In this document: positions 1 to 8,556 of the stretch, piece after piece
Position numbering within the stretch: position 1 is the first letter of the stretch
Layout of the letters: each line of letters begins with the position of its first letter
Source: JAEZDC01 sp036676415
Lineage (GTDB): Bacteria; Bacteroidota; Bacteroidia; Chitinophagales; Chitinophagaceae
Direction of reading: 5' to 3'
NCBI GenBank assembly: GCA_036676415.1
Contig: JAKFCX010000039.1
Location: forward strand, 1-64,000
Length of the DNA: 64,000 nucleotides
The notes under the pieces: model-generated
What the model saw: the letters and a program-made list of their open reading frames with translations, nothing else
Told to the model about the DNA's origin: nothing
The model's database searches: none
Position numbers and translations under genes: made by a program

Positions 1-553
1 TATTCTTTGCCTGCAAAGAATCCCTTTGCGCCCCTTTGCGTTCAGTGTTCCCGGATAAGTAAATCCTGCCCTCCCTGCCACAACCTCAACATTCAACGGC
101 TTACAATTTCTTTGCGTTTAAACTTTGGAAACCTTATTACATACACTTCAGAGATCCCTCCGAAGGTCGGGATGACAAGCAGTAGTGTTGGTGTTGTACT
201 GCAGAATGAGAACATGTGTTGATATTATTTGTTCAGTTGAACATACCTCTGTATAAATGAAAGACCACCGCTAAACTTTTCCAAAGTGTCAAACTTTGGA
301 AAAGTTGTTACACCGGGTAAAGCCGTTGTTCCTGTATTCTTTGCCTGCAAAGAATCCCTTTGTGTCTCTTTGTGTTAGTGGTCTCGAATAAAATAAACTC
401 CACCCTCCCTGCTACAACCTCAGCATTCAACAACTAACAATTTCTTCGTGTTTAAAGAAACATCATCATCCTTTGCCTGCAAATAATCCCTTTGCGTTCC
501 TTTGCGTTTTGCATCTCCGCATAGGCAAAGCTGCCCTCCCTGCATTAATCACG
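1..553. repeat. Three copies of a ~125-bp repeat unit in a gene-free edge region
   Basis: No convincing gene lies before 617. The stretch holds three related units, at about 1-132, 335-456 and 467-553 (the last truncated). Each starts with a CTTTGCCTGCAAAGAATCCC-like block, continues with CCTTTGCGTTC-like repeats, then CCCTCCCTGC, and in the first two ACAACCTCAnCATTCAAC and a TTTCTTnGnGTTTAA end. A fourth copy lies inverted near 7665-7795 and a fragment near 60118-60175. Short ORFs here are by-products of the repeat. No transposase is seen. Confidence 0.75.
274..306. repeat. Inverted repeat with 14-bp arms (copy 1)
   Basis: AACTTTTCCAAAGT (274-287), a 5-nt loop, then ACTTTGGAAAAGTT (293-306): perfect arms. 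It sits 28 bp before the second ~125-bp unit. The same inverted repeat recurs at 7818-7850 and, degenerate, at 26506-26537 and 56027-56060. There is no T-tract and no adjacent gene, so it is not a typical terminator. Confidence 0.85.
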
Positions 554-616
554 ACAAGGGGCCATCATCACAACTTTGCGTGAAAGAGATCGCAAATGGT
601 CCGGGAGTCCTTCCTG

Positions 617-1075
617 TTAAAACAAACTGCTCACCGCTTTCCATGCAAGCCATATTCCCCCTGCCAGGATCAATAATAAAATGATAACGATGGGTATAAT
701 CACCTTCCATGCGCCACCACGGTGACGGCCATCTACAAAATGCTCCTGCATCAATCGCATGTTCTTGCTGTTGGCCTTGAAGGCAAAGTCAAATATGTCG
801 CCGATAAAAGGAATGGACCCTATAATCGCATCGATCAGTACATTCAGTACCATACGGGCCATTACATATCCGCTGGCCCCGTTCTTCGCCATCAGCGTGA
901 TGAGGTAGCAGGAAACAGCAAAGGTAGATATATCACCTACGCCTGGTATCAGGCCAAGAATACCATCGAGTCCAAAACGAAAGTTGGTGCCGGGTATGCT
1001 AAACTGTTTATCCATCAGCTTCGAGAGCCGGGCCACCTGCTGCATCGTAGCATTTTGCGTAACGGGTTTATTCAT
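617..1075 (-). CDS. DUF4112 domain membrane protein
   Basis: A 152-residue protein recognised as DUF4112 by its pattern: a short N-terminal helix, then glycine-rich hydrophobic stretches with the repeated phrases GLIPGVGD (about residues 41-48) and GSIPFIGDIFDFAFKAN (about 91-107), and a C-terminal transmembrane helix (about 127-150). DUF4112 proteins are small membrane proteins of unknown biochemical role. The gene stands alone, convergent with nothing and divergent from the amidase at 1317. No neighbouring gene suggests a job. Family assignment is firm; function is unknown. Confidence 0.85.
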   Translation of the reverse strand: MNKPVTQNATMQQVARLSKLMDKQFSIPGTNFRFGLDGILGLIPGVGDISTFAVSCYLITLMAKNGASGYVMARMVLNVLIDAIIGSIPFIGDIFDFAFKANSKNMRLMQEHFVDGRHRGGAWKVIIPIVIILLLILAGGIWLAWKAVSSLF

Positions 1076-1316
1076 GGCGGTAAGATTGCAAATTGGCTGC
1101 CGGATTTAGATATTGCCCTCTCTTTTTCACCACGGCACCTTGCCTTTACGATACAGCATGAATTACCTGAATCCTGATGGTTCAAAACAGCATCAACCGC
1201 AATAGAGCAATGATAGAATGCAATAAACTTTTATTCTTTTATCATCCGTACATTAGCACCAATTCAACACCATGCAAATTCCAACCCTCAACAACACATT
1301 CATCCAACATAGCTTC

Positions 1317-1925
1317 ATGCTACTTACGCACTGTGGCAAAGCCCTTGCATTCATATTACTGTTATCCTGCCTTTCATGTCATACTGCTCGTAAAGCGGGC
1401 GGACGTGATGCTGCTGTCACCATCATACCCCGAAGCGGATGGGATGCAGCAGCGCCCAAACCATATAAACAACATACACCGGTAAGAATAACCGTACACC
1501 ACGAAGGAACAAAGTTGTTACCAACCACCGACGCAGCAAAGAAGATACACAACATACAAAAATGGGGGATGGGGCCAGACCGTAACTGGGCAGACATACC
1601 TTATCATTTTCTTATTGCACCCAACGGTACCATATACGAGGGAAGAAATGTAAATACGGTAGGAGAGACCAATACAGAGTATGATCCTGCGGGGCATTTA
1701 CTCATCTGTTGCCTTGGTAACCTGGAAGAACAGGAAGTGTCGCAGGAGCAACGCTCATCGCTCATTGCATTGATCGCACATGTAAGTAAAAAGTACAAGA
1801 TACCTGTTGAAACACTTGCCACGCATAAAGATCATTCCAGTCAAACCACCTGTCCCGGTAAAAACCTTTACCGTTATTTTCAGGATGGAAGCATTAAGGC
1901 GGAAGTAGAAAAGTTATTGCGATGA
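1317..1925 (+). CDS. N-acetylmuramoyl-L-alanine amidase, PGRP/amidase_2 type lipoprotein
   Basis: Predicted zinc amidase that cleaves the bond between N-acetylmuramic acid and L-alanine in peptidoglycan. Residues seen: VHHEG (first His ligand), WADIPYHFLI, THKDH (second His) and TTCPG (Cys ligand), the His/His/Cys set of the PGRP/T7-lysozyme fold. The N-terminus is a lipoprotein signal ending in LLSC, so the enzyme should be anchored in the envelope. I chose the ATG at 1317; an upstream in-frame ATG at 1272 would add 15 residues ahead of the signal and is less likely. Single-gene unit. Likely cell-wall turnover. Confidence 0.88.
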   Translation: MLLTHCGKALAFILLLSCLSCHTARKAGGRDAAVTIIPRSGWDAAAPKPYKQHTPVRITVHHEGTKLLPTTDAAKKIHNIQKWGMGPDRNWADIPYHFLIAPNGTIYEGRNVNTVGETNTEYDPAGHLLICCLGNLEEQEVSQEQRSSLIALIAHVSKKYKIPVETLATHKDHSSQTTCPGKNLYRYFQDGSIKAEVEKLLR

Positions 1926-2049
1926 TGAAGTGCTGACAGAAGTTATAACGCTCATAATACTGCCGCGGATCATTGTTTGGGTCCAGATAATCGCTACGTT
2001 CGTCGGTCACACCTGAAGTGAATTCAACCTTGCTGCAATAATCCCAATA

Positions 2050-2082
2050 ATAAAGGGCCGTCTTTACTAACGGCCCTTTAGA
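2050..2082 (-). terminator. Terminator of the beta-helix lipoprotein gene
   Basis: AAAGGGCCGT / ACGGCCCTTT hairpin just past the stop codon of the minus-strand gene ending at 2100, followed on the minus strand by a T-rich tail. Confidence 0.7.
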
Positions 2083-2099
2083 AAAATAGCAGATTAAAA

Positions 2100-3485
2100 T
2101 TATTTCCATACTACCCACTTACCCGCTGCAGCCCAGTTCGAATTACCAATGGCACCCCTGTAGTTTACCACTGTAAAACCTGACATGTCTGCGTCTGAAA
2201 AACTGGCACCTGTTAATGCAGGCGAATTTGCCAATGGTGTAAGATCAGGCCCATTGCTATTATACATTGCTGCAAGACCAAGCTCGGCAGATGATGTGAT
2301 CAGCTGGTTTTGATTTACACTGTTCAGTGAAAAATCTTTTAACTCAGGGTCTGCCAGTACTCCATAGAATCCTGCAGGATCCCAGCCACGGTCGTAGCTG
2401 AAAGCTTTCACTGTACTGTCACTCTGTACGATATTATGCCTGAATATGGTGCCGGTGTTTTGCATCAGTGGTATCCTTGTTTTCGGGCAAACCATTAATC
2501 CTCCTTTCGGGTACTCTGCTATCAAAGAGTTTTCCATCACCAGCCTCGTGCCTTTTCGGAGATACACGCCCTGGTTCAGGTTGGTAGCTGTGCTTTCCAT
2601 TCCCTGCGGTCCTATGATGGTCATATTCGAGATAACAGGTCTTGTAAGTGGTGTGTTGGTGGTAGGCACTGCATCGTTATAACTTTCCACTGCATTTGCT
2701 CTTAGTGCATGCGTAGAAGATAATTCGCTGCGATACGAGATCAGGAACTGCATCCTGCCTGTATAACCGTAATCAAAATCATAATCATCATCACCATTAT
2801 TATAAGCAACCAGGTGCGTAACATTTACTGTTCCGCCTACAAACTGGAATCCATCATCACGTGAATGGCTTACCATTACATGGTCTATAGTAGTACCTGA
2901 ACCCACACTTCTTAAACTGAGTCCACTTACTTTATCGATGCCCCATTCTTCTTCTGCAGCAGGGTTGATGCCACCGGCATATTCCAGTCTTAAATAACTG
3001 ATAGAACCCGAGTTGTCATTACTAATGGTACCACCATATTTGGTGTCGTCAGACATTGGTAAACCTTCTGCATTACCCGAACCGATATTTGTAGGTGCGT
3101 TACCCAGAATAACGATCGCACCCCAGTCGCCCGGAGCTTTTGTGGTAGCAGCAGAAGTAAAAACAACAGGCTTATCTGCAGTGCCATTTACAAATAATTT
3201 TGAACCCCTGGTGATCACCAGTGAACTTTTACTGTTGATATCGTCTGTCTTGGTTACAAAGACAGTAACCCCTGCAGGTATCGTTAGCGATGCATTGTTT
3301 TTTACATACACCTGGCCAGTGAGGCTATAGTCTTTACCGGCATCCAGCGTTAAGTCTGAAGTAATAATGGCCGGTAGTGCTTCTGTAATACGGGGTGCAG
3401 GAGGTGTAACTACAACCACCTCATCTTTTTTACTGCAGGCTGAGAAAAGCATCACAGCTGCAATCGATAAGTATAGATTTTTCAT
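2100..3485 (-). CDS. Secreted right-handed beta-helix lipoprotein
   Basis: A 461-residue protein starting at MKNLYLSIAAV with lipobox LFSAC, so probably an outer-membrane lipoprotein. After a short linker (VVVVTPPAPR) the body consists of regularly spaced beta strands with motifs such as SLTIPAGVTVFV, GTADKPVVFTSA, GDWGAIVILG and DHVMVSHSRDDGFQFVGG, typical of parallel beta-helix proteins in Bacteroidota. No catalytic residues can be named. The start at 3485 was preferred over an upstream one because it puts the signal peptide at the N-terminus. Role unknown; surface polysaccharide binding or an adhesin-like role is only a guess. Confidence 0.8.
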   Translation of the reverse strand: MKNLYLSIAAVMLFSACSKKDEVVVVTPPAPRITEALPAIITSDLTLDAGKDYSLTGQVYVKNNASLTIPAGVTVFVTKTDDINSKSSLVITRGSKLFVNGTADKPVVFTSAATTKAPGDWGAIVILGNAPTNIGSGNAEGLPMSDDTKYGGTISNDNSGSISYLRLEYAGGINPAAEEEWGIDKVSGLSLRSVGSGTTIDHVMVSHSRDDGFQFVGGTVNVTHLVAYNNGDDDYDFDYGYTGRMQFLISYRSELSSTHALRANAVESYNDAVPTTNTPLTRPVISNMTIIGPQGMESTATNLNQGVYLRKGTRLVMENSLIAEYPKGGLMVCPKTRIPLMQNTGTIFRHNIVQSDSTVKAFSYDRGWDPAGFYGVLADPELKDFSLNSVNQNQLITSSAELGLAAMYNSNGPDLTPLANSPALTGASFSDADMSGFTVVNYRGAIGNSNWAAAGKWVVWK

Positions 3486-3948
3486 ACAGATATTTTTTGT
3501 GTAAAGAAGAAACACAGCAAAAGCATCTCAGTAAGTCCGCTGCCCTGCTGTTAACAATCCTTTAAATCACTAGCTGTGCCAGATTTAATAACTGAAACAA
3601 GTCGCAGCGACAGTATTAATTCAATGCCTTGTTTTTCAGATACATTTTCTGAATAGAATTTTCTTAGTCTAATGGAATGTTTCCGATAGGGTATTCTTGT
3701 TTAAACACCAGTGATCATCGCTGCATAAAAATGTAGAACCGAAAGGTTGTTTCTGTTGAATTGGGAGATGGGAGCAGTCATTCCTGTTTACTTGCTTAAT
3801 GGATATACCGCAGTTGCTGTACAGGGAGATTGCAAGCAGTTTTCAACCGAATGTCTTAACAACATTATTGTGTATTAAACAGAGGATGATTACTTTTCCA
3901 TCACTCCCATAAACCAGTGTTTAATTATTCTTTACACAACACGCGGGC
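3486..3948. other. Gene-free stretch
   Basis: About 460 bp upstream of the beta-helix gene. I find no convincing ORF, RNA fold or repeat family. It should contain the promoter of the minus-strand lipoprotein gene, but I could not place a consensus -7 box with confidence. Confidence 0.5.
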
Positions 3949-4060
3949 AAAAAAAAAGCCGTCTCTAAAAAGAGTCGGCCGTTGCTAACCTATGAAAAAC
4001 ACCTATTTAAGTCTCGTTAATTAGTTTTGGCTGCGGATCATTTTACTGATCTTCTGTAAC
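3949..4060 (-). ncRNA. Candidate small RNA with its own promoter box and terminator
   Basis: On the minus strand a -7 box TAAGTTTG (4062-4069) precedes about 105 nt that end in a hairpin GCCGnCTCT-AAAA-AGAGnCGGC (written on +, 3958-3979) followed on the minus strand by nine T residues (3949-3957). A GATCA/TGATC hairpin lies near the presumed 5' end. It is separated from degP by the degP terminator at 4194-4224. A clear -33 element at normal spacing is missing. The transcript also contains a 6-codon ORF (ATG at about 4044 downwards), so a leader peptide is an alternative. Not matched to any RNA family I know. Confidence 0.4.
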
Positions 4061-4193
4061 ACAAACTTACATCCCTTAACATCTCTTATTTATAACAAAA
4101 TCGCCTGAAAGTATATTGATATCGGCAATTCGCTACATAGAAGATGGCTAAGAAGTTGATATACTGGTTCTTCTATATGCATGTTGTAACAAC

Positions 4194-4224
4194 AAAAAGC
4201 CCGTAGCAAGTACTACGGGCCTTT
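4194..4224 (-). terminator. degP terminator
   Basis: GCCCGTAG-6 nt-CTACGGGC perfect 8-bp hairpin with a T-run on the minus strand, 23 bp beyond the degP stop codon. Confidence 0.8.
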
Positions 4225-4246
4225 ATCTAAATGAACATCAATATTA

Positions 4247-5761
4247 TTATTCTCCTGCAATGCTTACAGGATACCTGTAGGTTTCATCAGGGAAACCAGG
4301 ATAAATACCTTCAAAGAAAGCTGTGCCCTTCACTGTTTTTAGTGCTGCAGCCAGGTCTTCAACCGTTTTTACCGGCTTGCCATTAACAGAGGTTATAATA
4401 AAACCTTCCTGTATTCTTGAATTGGCAAGTGCTCCACCGGATCCCTTTGTCTTCACCGATACACCACCATCAATATTGTTTTTCTTGGCAAGTGCCGCAT
4501 CAACAGTAGCCAGTTGACCACCCAGTTTTTCAATGGCAGATTCTGATTTCACAATATCAAAATTGCCTGCCCTGTTCTTGAGCGTGATATTGGCTGTTGT
4601 TTCTTTGCCATCCCTTAAATAGGTGATGCTGATCTTATCGCCCGGTTTGTACCTGGCCACCTGCTCAACCATTTCAGGTCCACTGGTAACAACAACACCA
4701 TTTACTTTGGTAAGTATATCACCTTTCTTCAAACCTGCCAGTTTAGCTGAACCGTCTTCAGAAACTTCCATCACAAACACACCGTTCTCTACATCTTTAA
4801 TACCCTGGCTTTGCTTCTGTTCGTCAGTTAATCCTTCTCTCGGGTAAGAGATGCCGATATAGGCTCTCTGCACAGTTCCGTATTTAACGATATCACCAAC
4901 TACTTTTCTAACAATGTTCACTGGTATGGCATAAGAGTAACCTGCATAGGTGCCGGTAGGAGAAGCTATGGCTGAGTTAATACCGATCAGTTCTCCATCG
5001 GTATCTATCAATGCACCACCACTGTTACCCTGGTTAACAGCAGCATCAGTTTGAATAAATGATTCAACAGGACGATCACTTTGTCTTTCGTTGATACCAA
5101 TCGATCTTGACTTAGCACTCACAATTCCTGCTGTAACCGTTACATCAAGGTTTAACGGGTAACCGATTGCCAGTACCCACTGGCCCAGTTTCACTTCATC
5201 GCTGTTACCCCAAACAACATACGGGAGATTTTTTGCATCGATCTTTATTACGGCAAGGTCACTGCTTGGATCGGTACCAATAACAGTAGCCTTATAGGTC
5301 TTACGATTTTTAAGTGTAACATTTATTTCGTCTGCACCAGCTACTACGTGGTTGTTGGTGATGATATATCCGTCTGCTGTATAGATCACACCACTGCCAC
5401 TGGCTTTTTGTTCAGGAGTAGAATATACCCTGGGTCCACCAAAAAAATCATCGAACATATCATCTCCGAAAAGATCACTGAACGGGTTCCTTTGTCTTTG
5501 TGCAGTACCTCCTTGTTTGGCTTTGGTGATCGTTTTAATATGCACCACCGCTGGAGTAGCTGAAGTGGCAGCAGGTGTAAAATCAACCACTGGTGTGGGT
5601 GAATTCTTGTCATCAAAGAAATTAGCGTAGTTCACAGGAAGTTTTCCCTCCTGTTGTAAACCTTCGTACCTGCTCTCCTGGATCTTGCTAAAACCCCAGA
5701 CACTTGCAATGGCTGTAGAGGCACTGATGGCCACTACGGCTAAAACATTCTTTACATTCAT
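4247..5761 (-). CDS. degP: DegP/HtrA family periplasmic serine protease
   Basis: A 504-residue HtrA-type protease/chaperone that degrades misfolded envelope proteins. N-terminal membrane anchor or signal (about residues 5-23), a trypsin-like domain with catalytic His138 (TNNHVV), Asp168 (SSDLAV) and Ser247 (GNSGG), then two PDZ domains (about 300-400 and 410-495). An Asp/Phe-rich insertion (around 93-110) lies before the protease core and resembles the flexible LA-loop region of the family. Length fits the family. Monocistronic, with its own terminator; there is a gene-free gap of 247 bp upstream that should hold the promoter. Confidence 0.95.
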   Translation of the reverse strand: MNVKNVLAVVAISASTAIASVWGFSKIQESRYEGLQQEGKLPVNYANFFDDKNSPTPVVDFTPAATSATPAVVHIKTITKAKQGGTAQRQRNPFSDLFGDDMFDDFFGGPRVYSTPEQKASGSGVIYTADGYIITNNHVVAGADEINVTLKNRKTYKATVIGTDPSSDLAVIKIDAKNLPYVVWGNSDEVKLGQWVLAIGYPLNLDVTVTAGIVSAKSRSIGINERQSDRPVESFIQTDAAVNQGNSGGALIDTDGELIGINSAIASPTGTYAGYSYAIPVNIVRKVVGDIVKYGTVQRAYIGISYPREGLTDEQKQSQGIKDVENGVFVMEVSEDGSAKLAGLKKGDILTKVNGVVVTSGPEMVEQVARYKPGDKISITYLRDGKETTANITLKNRAGNFDIVKSESAIEKLGGQLATVDAALAKKNNIDGGVSVKTKGSGGALANSRIQEGFIITSVNGKPVKTVEDLAAALKTVKGTAFFEGIYPGFPDETYRYPVSIAGE

Positions 5762-6008
5762 GTAGGGTAAAATTTAAGTTCAATTATTGTGTCAAAATAT
5801 ATGCCCTTGCTTGTTTCGAGGTTCCGGTCTTCCCAAAAAGTCAGGAACCTGTCGTAATTGCATCGATCCAAATTTAATCACTGTAAAAATTACTGCAATG
5901 TTAAAAGAGGTTAAATGAATTATTTAGCGAGCTCCGGCACTTTTATGATGCACCGGTTGTTTCACACCTTTGAACGTTCAGAACGCTTATCATCTTACAA
6001 ACAATTTG

Positions 6009-7007
6009 TTATAAGCTCAGCAGGAAAGCCATGGTATCAACACCATCAGCATAATCGTATAGCGATGGTTGTTGTGCCTGCCCGAAAGCAATAAAACCAT
6101 GACCAACGATGGCCTGAACATCTTTACTTTCTTTTAGCTGACTCGTCACTACATCTTTATCGTCGTAAAACTCGTAATGCACCTGGCTTACCGGGGTAAA
6201 TGGTGAAGGATTTTCGGTGAGTATCGTAGCACCATCTGTCATATAAAATTTATTACTCATCATCAGCAATGCAAGATGGTAGTCGTAGTTGTGCTTGTAC
6301 TTATGATGATCAGGGAAATGGTTGTACTTTTTTAAAGCATTGATCAGCGGCACAAAATCATACTCCTTAGGTACATACAGTTTGGTCACATTCCTGCAGC
6401 CCAAACCAAAATACACTGATATATCGTCTGCCAGCAGGTCTAATGCTTCCTCGCTTTCACTGCCATCAAGAATGGCTACAGATGTTCTGTTGTAACGAAT
6501 GATGTGCGGGTATTTACCAAAATAATATTCAAAATACCTGCTGGTATTGTTGCTTCCTGTGGCAATATAGGCATCACAACCTTTTAACTGTTCAGAAAAA
6601 GTTATCACACTACTCACTGATGCATTCCATTCAACCAGTTTATTCACCAGGTGTTTTATCAGTATCTCATCTTTTGAGGAAGTTTTGATAGTGATCTTAT
6701 GTCCGGAAATGAACACACACAAAAGGTCATGAAATCCTACCAAAGGAATATTTCCTGCCATCACCACCCCCACATTCTTTTGTTCGTTGGGTATATCTTT
6801 TATCGAGTAGCTATTTGCCCAGTTAGTGAGTGCATCTTTCCTTAGAAACAACCAGGCGATATTCTTAGAGGAAAGTTCAATGAACTCAGGAATGAACCAG
6901 GCATTTTCCCTGAATGCTTTTTCTTTTACAGCCTGATATTCGTCAGTATTTTCTGTTAGATAATCTCCCAGCTTTGTCAGCAGCTGAATTCGTTCTTGTA
7001 ATATCAT
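6009..7007 (-). CDS. LuxC-like acyl-CoA reductase
   Basis: A 332-residue protein related to the LuxC/acyl-CoA reductase family, part of the aldehyde dehydrogenase superfamily. Supporting phrases: NVGVVMAGNIPLVGFHDLL (nucleotide-binding region), ATGSNNTSRYFEYYFG, and GLGCRNVTKLYV, whose cysteine matches the expected catalytic thiol. It would reduce acyl-CoA or acyl thioesters to aldehydes with NADPH. It is divergently paired with the ferredoxin gene at 7143, an arrangement I know as common in Bacteroidota. No luciferase or fatty acid transferase partners are seen here, so the physiological substrate is unknown. Confidence 0.85.
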   Translation of the reverse strand: MILQERIQLLTKLGDYLTENTDEYQAVKEKAFRENAWFIPEFIELSSKNIAWLFLRKDALTNWANSYSIKDIPNEQKNVGVVMAGNIPLVGFHDLLCVFISGHKITIKTSSKDEILIKHLVNKLVEWNASVSSVITFSEQLKGCDAYIATGSNNTSRYFEYYFGKYPHIIRYNRTSVAILDGSESEEALDLLADDISVYFGLGCRNVTKLYVPKEYDFVPLINALKKYNHFPDHHKYKHNYDYHLALLMMSNKFYMTDGATILTENPSPFTPVSQVHYEFYDDKDVVTSQLKESKDVQAIVGHGFIAFGQAQQPSLYDYADGVDTMAFLLSL

Positions 7008-7095
7008 CCTTTCGTTTGTTTGTCAAAGGTCGGCTGTAACGGCTGTGAAACATCTGCTTAGGCAAAATTTACGTGGACATTTCAGCTGCTAACCT

Positions 7096-7103
7096 TATTT
7101 TTG
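7096..7103 (+). promoter_or_regulatory. -7 box for the ferredoxin gene
   Basis: TATTTTTG fits the Bacteroidota TAnnTTTG element. It overlaps the possible upstream start at 7101, which supports the downstream ATG at 7143 as the real start, with a leader of about 35 nt. Confidence 0.55.
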
Positions 7104-7142
7104 AAATGCAAATATATCCTCAACCAAAAAACCATTTTTTAT

Positions 7143-7490
7143 ATGGCGATCAAAATAACTGACGAATGTATCAATTGCGGAGCATGTGAACCTGAATGTC
7201 CTAATAATGCTATCTACGAAGGTGGAGTAGAATGGGCCATGGCCGATGGAACAACAGTTAAGGGTTCTTATACCTTAATGGATGGAACAGTGGTGGATGC
7301 CAATGAAAAAATGGCACCGATTGCTACGGATGTTTATTATATCACTCCCAATAAATGCACAGAATGCCAGGGTTTTCATGAAGAACCACAATGTGCAGCT
7401 GTTTGCCCGGTAGATTGTTGTGTACCTGATGAGATGTACCAGGAAACAGTAGACCAGTTACTGGCTAAGAAGGAAATGATGCATATATAA
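7143..7490 (+). CDS. 4Fe-4S dicluster ferredoxin
   Basis: A 115-residue ferredoxin carrying low-potential electrons. First cluster ligands are in CINCGACEPECP near the N-terminus; the second set is CTECQGFHEEPQCAAVCP with an insertion between the second and third cysteines, followed by one more CC pair. This insertion is typical of the YfhL/AlvinFd-type class. The start at 7143 (MAIKITDEC) was chosen because the codons before it overlap a promoter box. It is divergent from the LuxC-like reductase, with 135 bp between the two starts, suggesting related use of reductant; that link is an inference. Confidence 0.92.
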   Translation: MAIKITDECINCGACEPECPNNAIYEGGVEWAMADGTTVKGSYTLMDGTVVDANEKMAPIATDVYYITPNKCTECQGFHEEPQCAAVCPVDCCVPDEMYQETVDQLLAKKEMMHI

Positions 7491-7664
7491 GTGTGCAGAA
7501 CTTTTGTTTGCGAAAAGCTTGCAAGGGTAAAAAACAGGTTATAACTTTATGACACTTGTTGCGAAAGCAGCATCTGATAAGTGGGTGATATTTCCCGCGA
7601 AAGATTTAAAAGGTGAAGAGGCTCCGTAGGTTTCTTCACCTTTTTTGTGTGTAGAGGTGAGCGA

Positions 7665-7850
7665 GTTTTAACCGCAGGAGAATATTGTGAGATTGATTGT
7701 TGAGCCTTTAGCAGGGAGGTGAAACTAAAATTATGCGTGAGGTTGGAACGCAAAGCGAACAGAGGGATTTTTTGCAGGCAAAAATGAAATGCCGTTTCAA
7801 CATAGTCAGCGTGTAGCAACTTTTCCAAAGTTCCAAACTTTGGAAAAGTT
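7665..7850 (-). repeat. Inverted composite copy: ~125-bp unit plus 14-bp-arm inverted repeat
   Basis: The gene-free stretch 7491-7906 holds a degenerate, reversed copy of the unit at 1-132 (7665-7795; GGGAGG and GCAGGCAAAA blocks are visible) followed at 7818-7850 by the perfect inverted repeat AACTTTTCCAAAGT-5 nt-ACTTTGGAAAAGTT. The order inverted repeat then unit is the same as at 274-456, so the two parts travel together. The ORF that spans this stretch on the minus strand is a by-product of the repeat. Confidence 0.75.
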
Positions 7851-7906
7851 TGACAGCCGTACGCCAGTACTTTGGCTGCTTTACTTTTTTCTTTTAAATT
7901 TAAAAG

Positions 7907-8458
7907 ATGAAAGCACTATTATTTGTCGCTTGTATCATTATTGGCAGCGCTTTGTTAGCCCAGGAAAGAAAGGTATTGCTACAGTTAGATAATATAGCGG
8001 TAAGAAATGGAGCAGTCTATGAAAAGGCAGCATGCAATAAAATATGCCATTCAGGTTCTGATGAATCAATTACTATTGAAGCCAAAGACGAAATGGTGCT
8101 CTCCATTGGCGATGGAATAGTTGTAAGTGTGGTGAACCTTAGTGGTGAAATAGCGGTGCTGGTAAAGACAATGGAAGGTTTTATTGTTGCATATGCCAAC
8201 TGTAGTGAAGTTTCCGTAGCTAAAGGTGACGTACTCTGCAAGGGCTCATCCATTGGAAAAATAATAAAAGAAAATGGGGCATACAACCTCGAACTGGTGA
8301 TGGCTAATGAACATGGCAAAATGTTCACCGATAAAATGATTATAGCATACCTGATCAATCCAACAGATAAAGCTGCCATAACCAGGCTACAGGAAATAAA
8401 GCCTGATTTTGTGTATCGGCATTACCCCGTTTGTGATAGACGGCCTGTTGCTCACTAA
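7907..8458 (+). CDS. Secreted protein with a degenerate M23-peptidase-like fold
   Basis: A 183-residue protein with a clear signal peptide (MKALLFVACIIIGSALLAQ). The middle resembles the beta-sandwich of M23 (LytM-type) peptidases: an IGDGIVVSVVN stretch, then VLVKTMEGFIVAYANCSEVSVAKGDVLCKGSSIGKI, then NLELVM where active enzymes have an HLHFEV-type strand. The zinc-binding histidines of active M23 enzymes are absent, so it is probably non-catalytic, as in EnvC-type activators or binding proteins. The assignment rests on pattern, not on a search. It precedes ddl by about 100 bp. Confidence 0.6.
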   Translation: MKALLFVACIIIGSALLAQERKVLLQLDNIAVRNGAVYEKAACNKICHSGSDESITIEAKDEMVLSIGDGIVVSVVNLSGEIAVLVKTMEGFIVAYANCSEVSVAKGDVLCKGSSIGKIIKENGAYNLELVMANEHGKMFTDKMIIAYLINPTDKAAITRLQEIKPDFVYRHYPVCDRRPVAH

Positions 8459-8469
8459 CTTTCGCAAAG

Positions 8470-8520
8470 CACAAGAGTGCGACGCAACTTCAGCGAAATA
8501 GTATTCCTGCAGCTGACTTC
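8470..8520 (+). repeat. ~52-bp dispersed element, copy 1 (GCGACGCAAC subtype)
   Basis: ACAAGAGTGCGACGCAACTT at 8471 followed by a GCAGCTGACTT end about 38 bp later; lies just upstream of ddl. Confidence 0.65.
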
Positions 8521-8556
8521 ACAAAAATCATTTTCTTTGCCATATAAGTTGCTTAC

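Noticed and set aside
7547..7828. 93-residue ORF on the minus strand
   Set aside because: It is formed by the repeat unit and inverted repeat; no conserved domain and no promoter.
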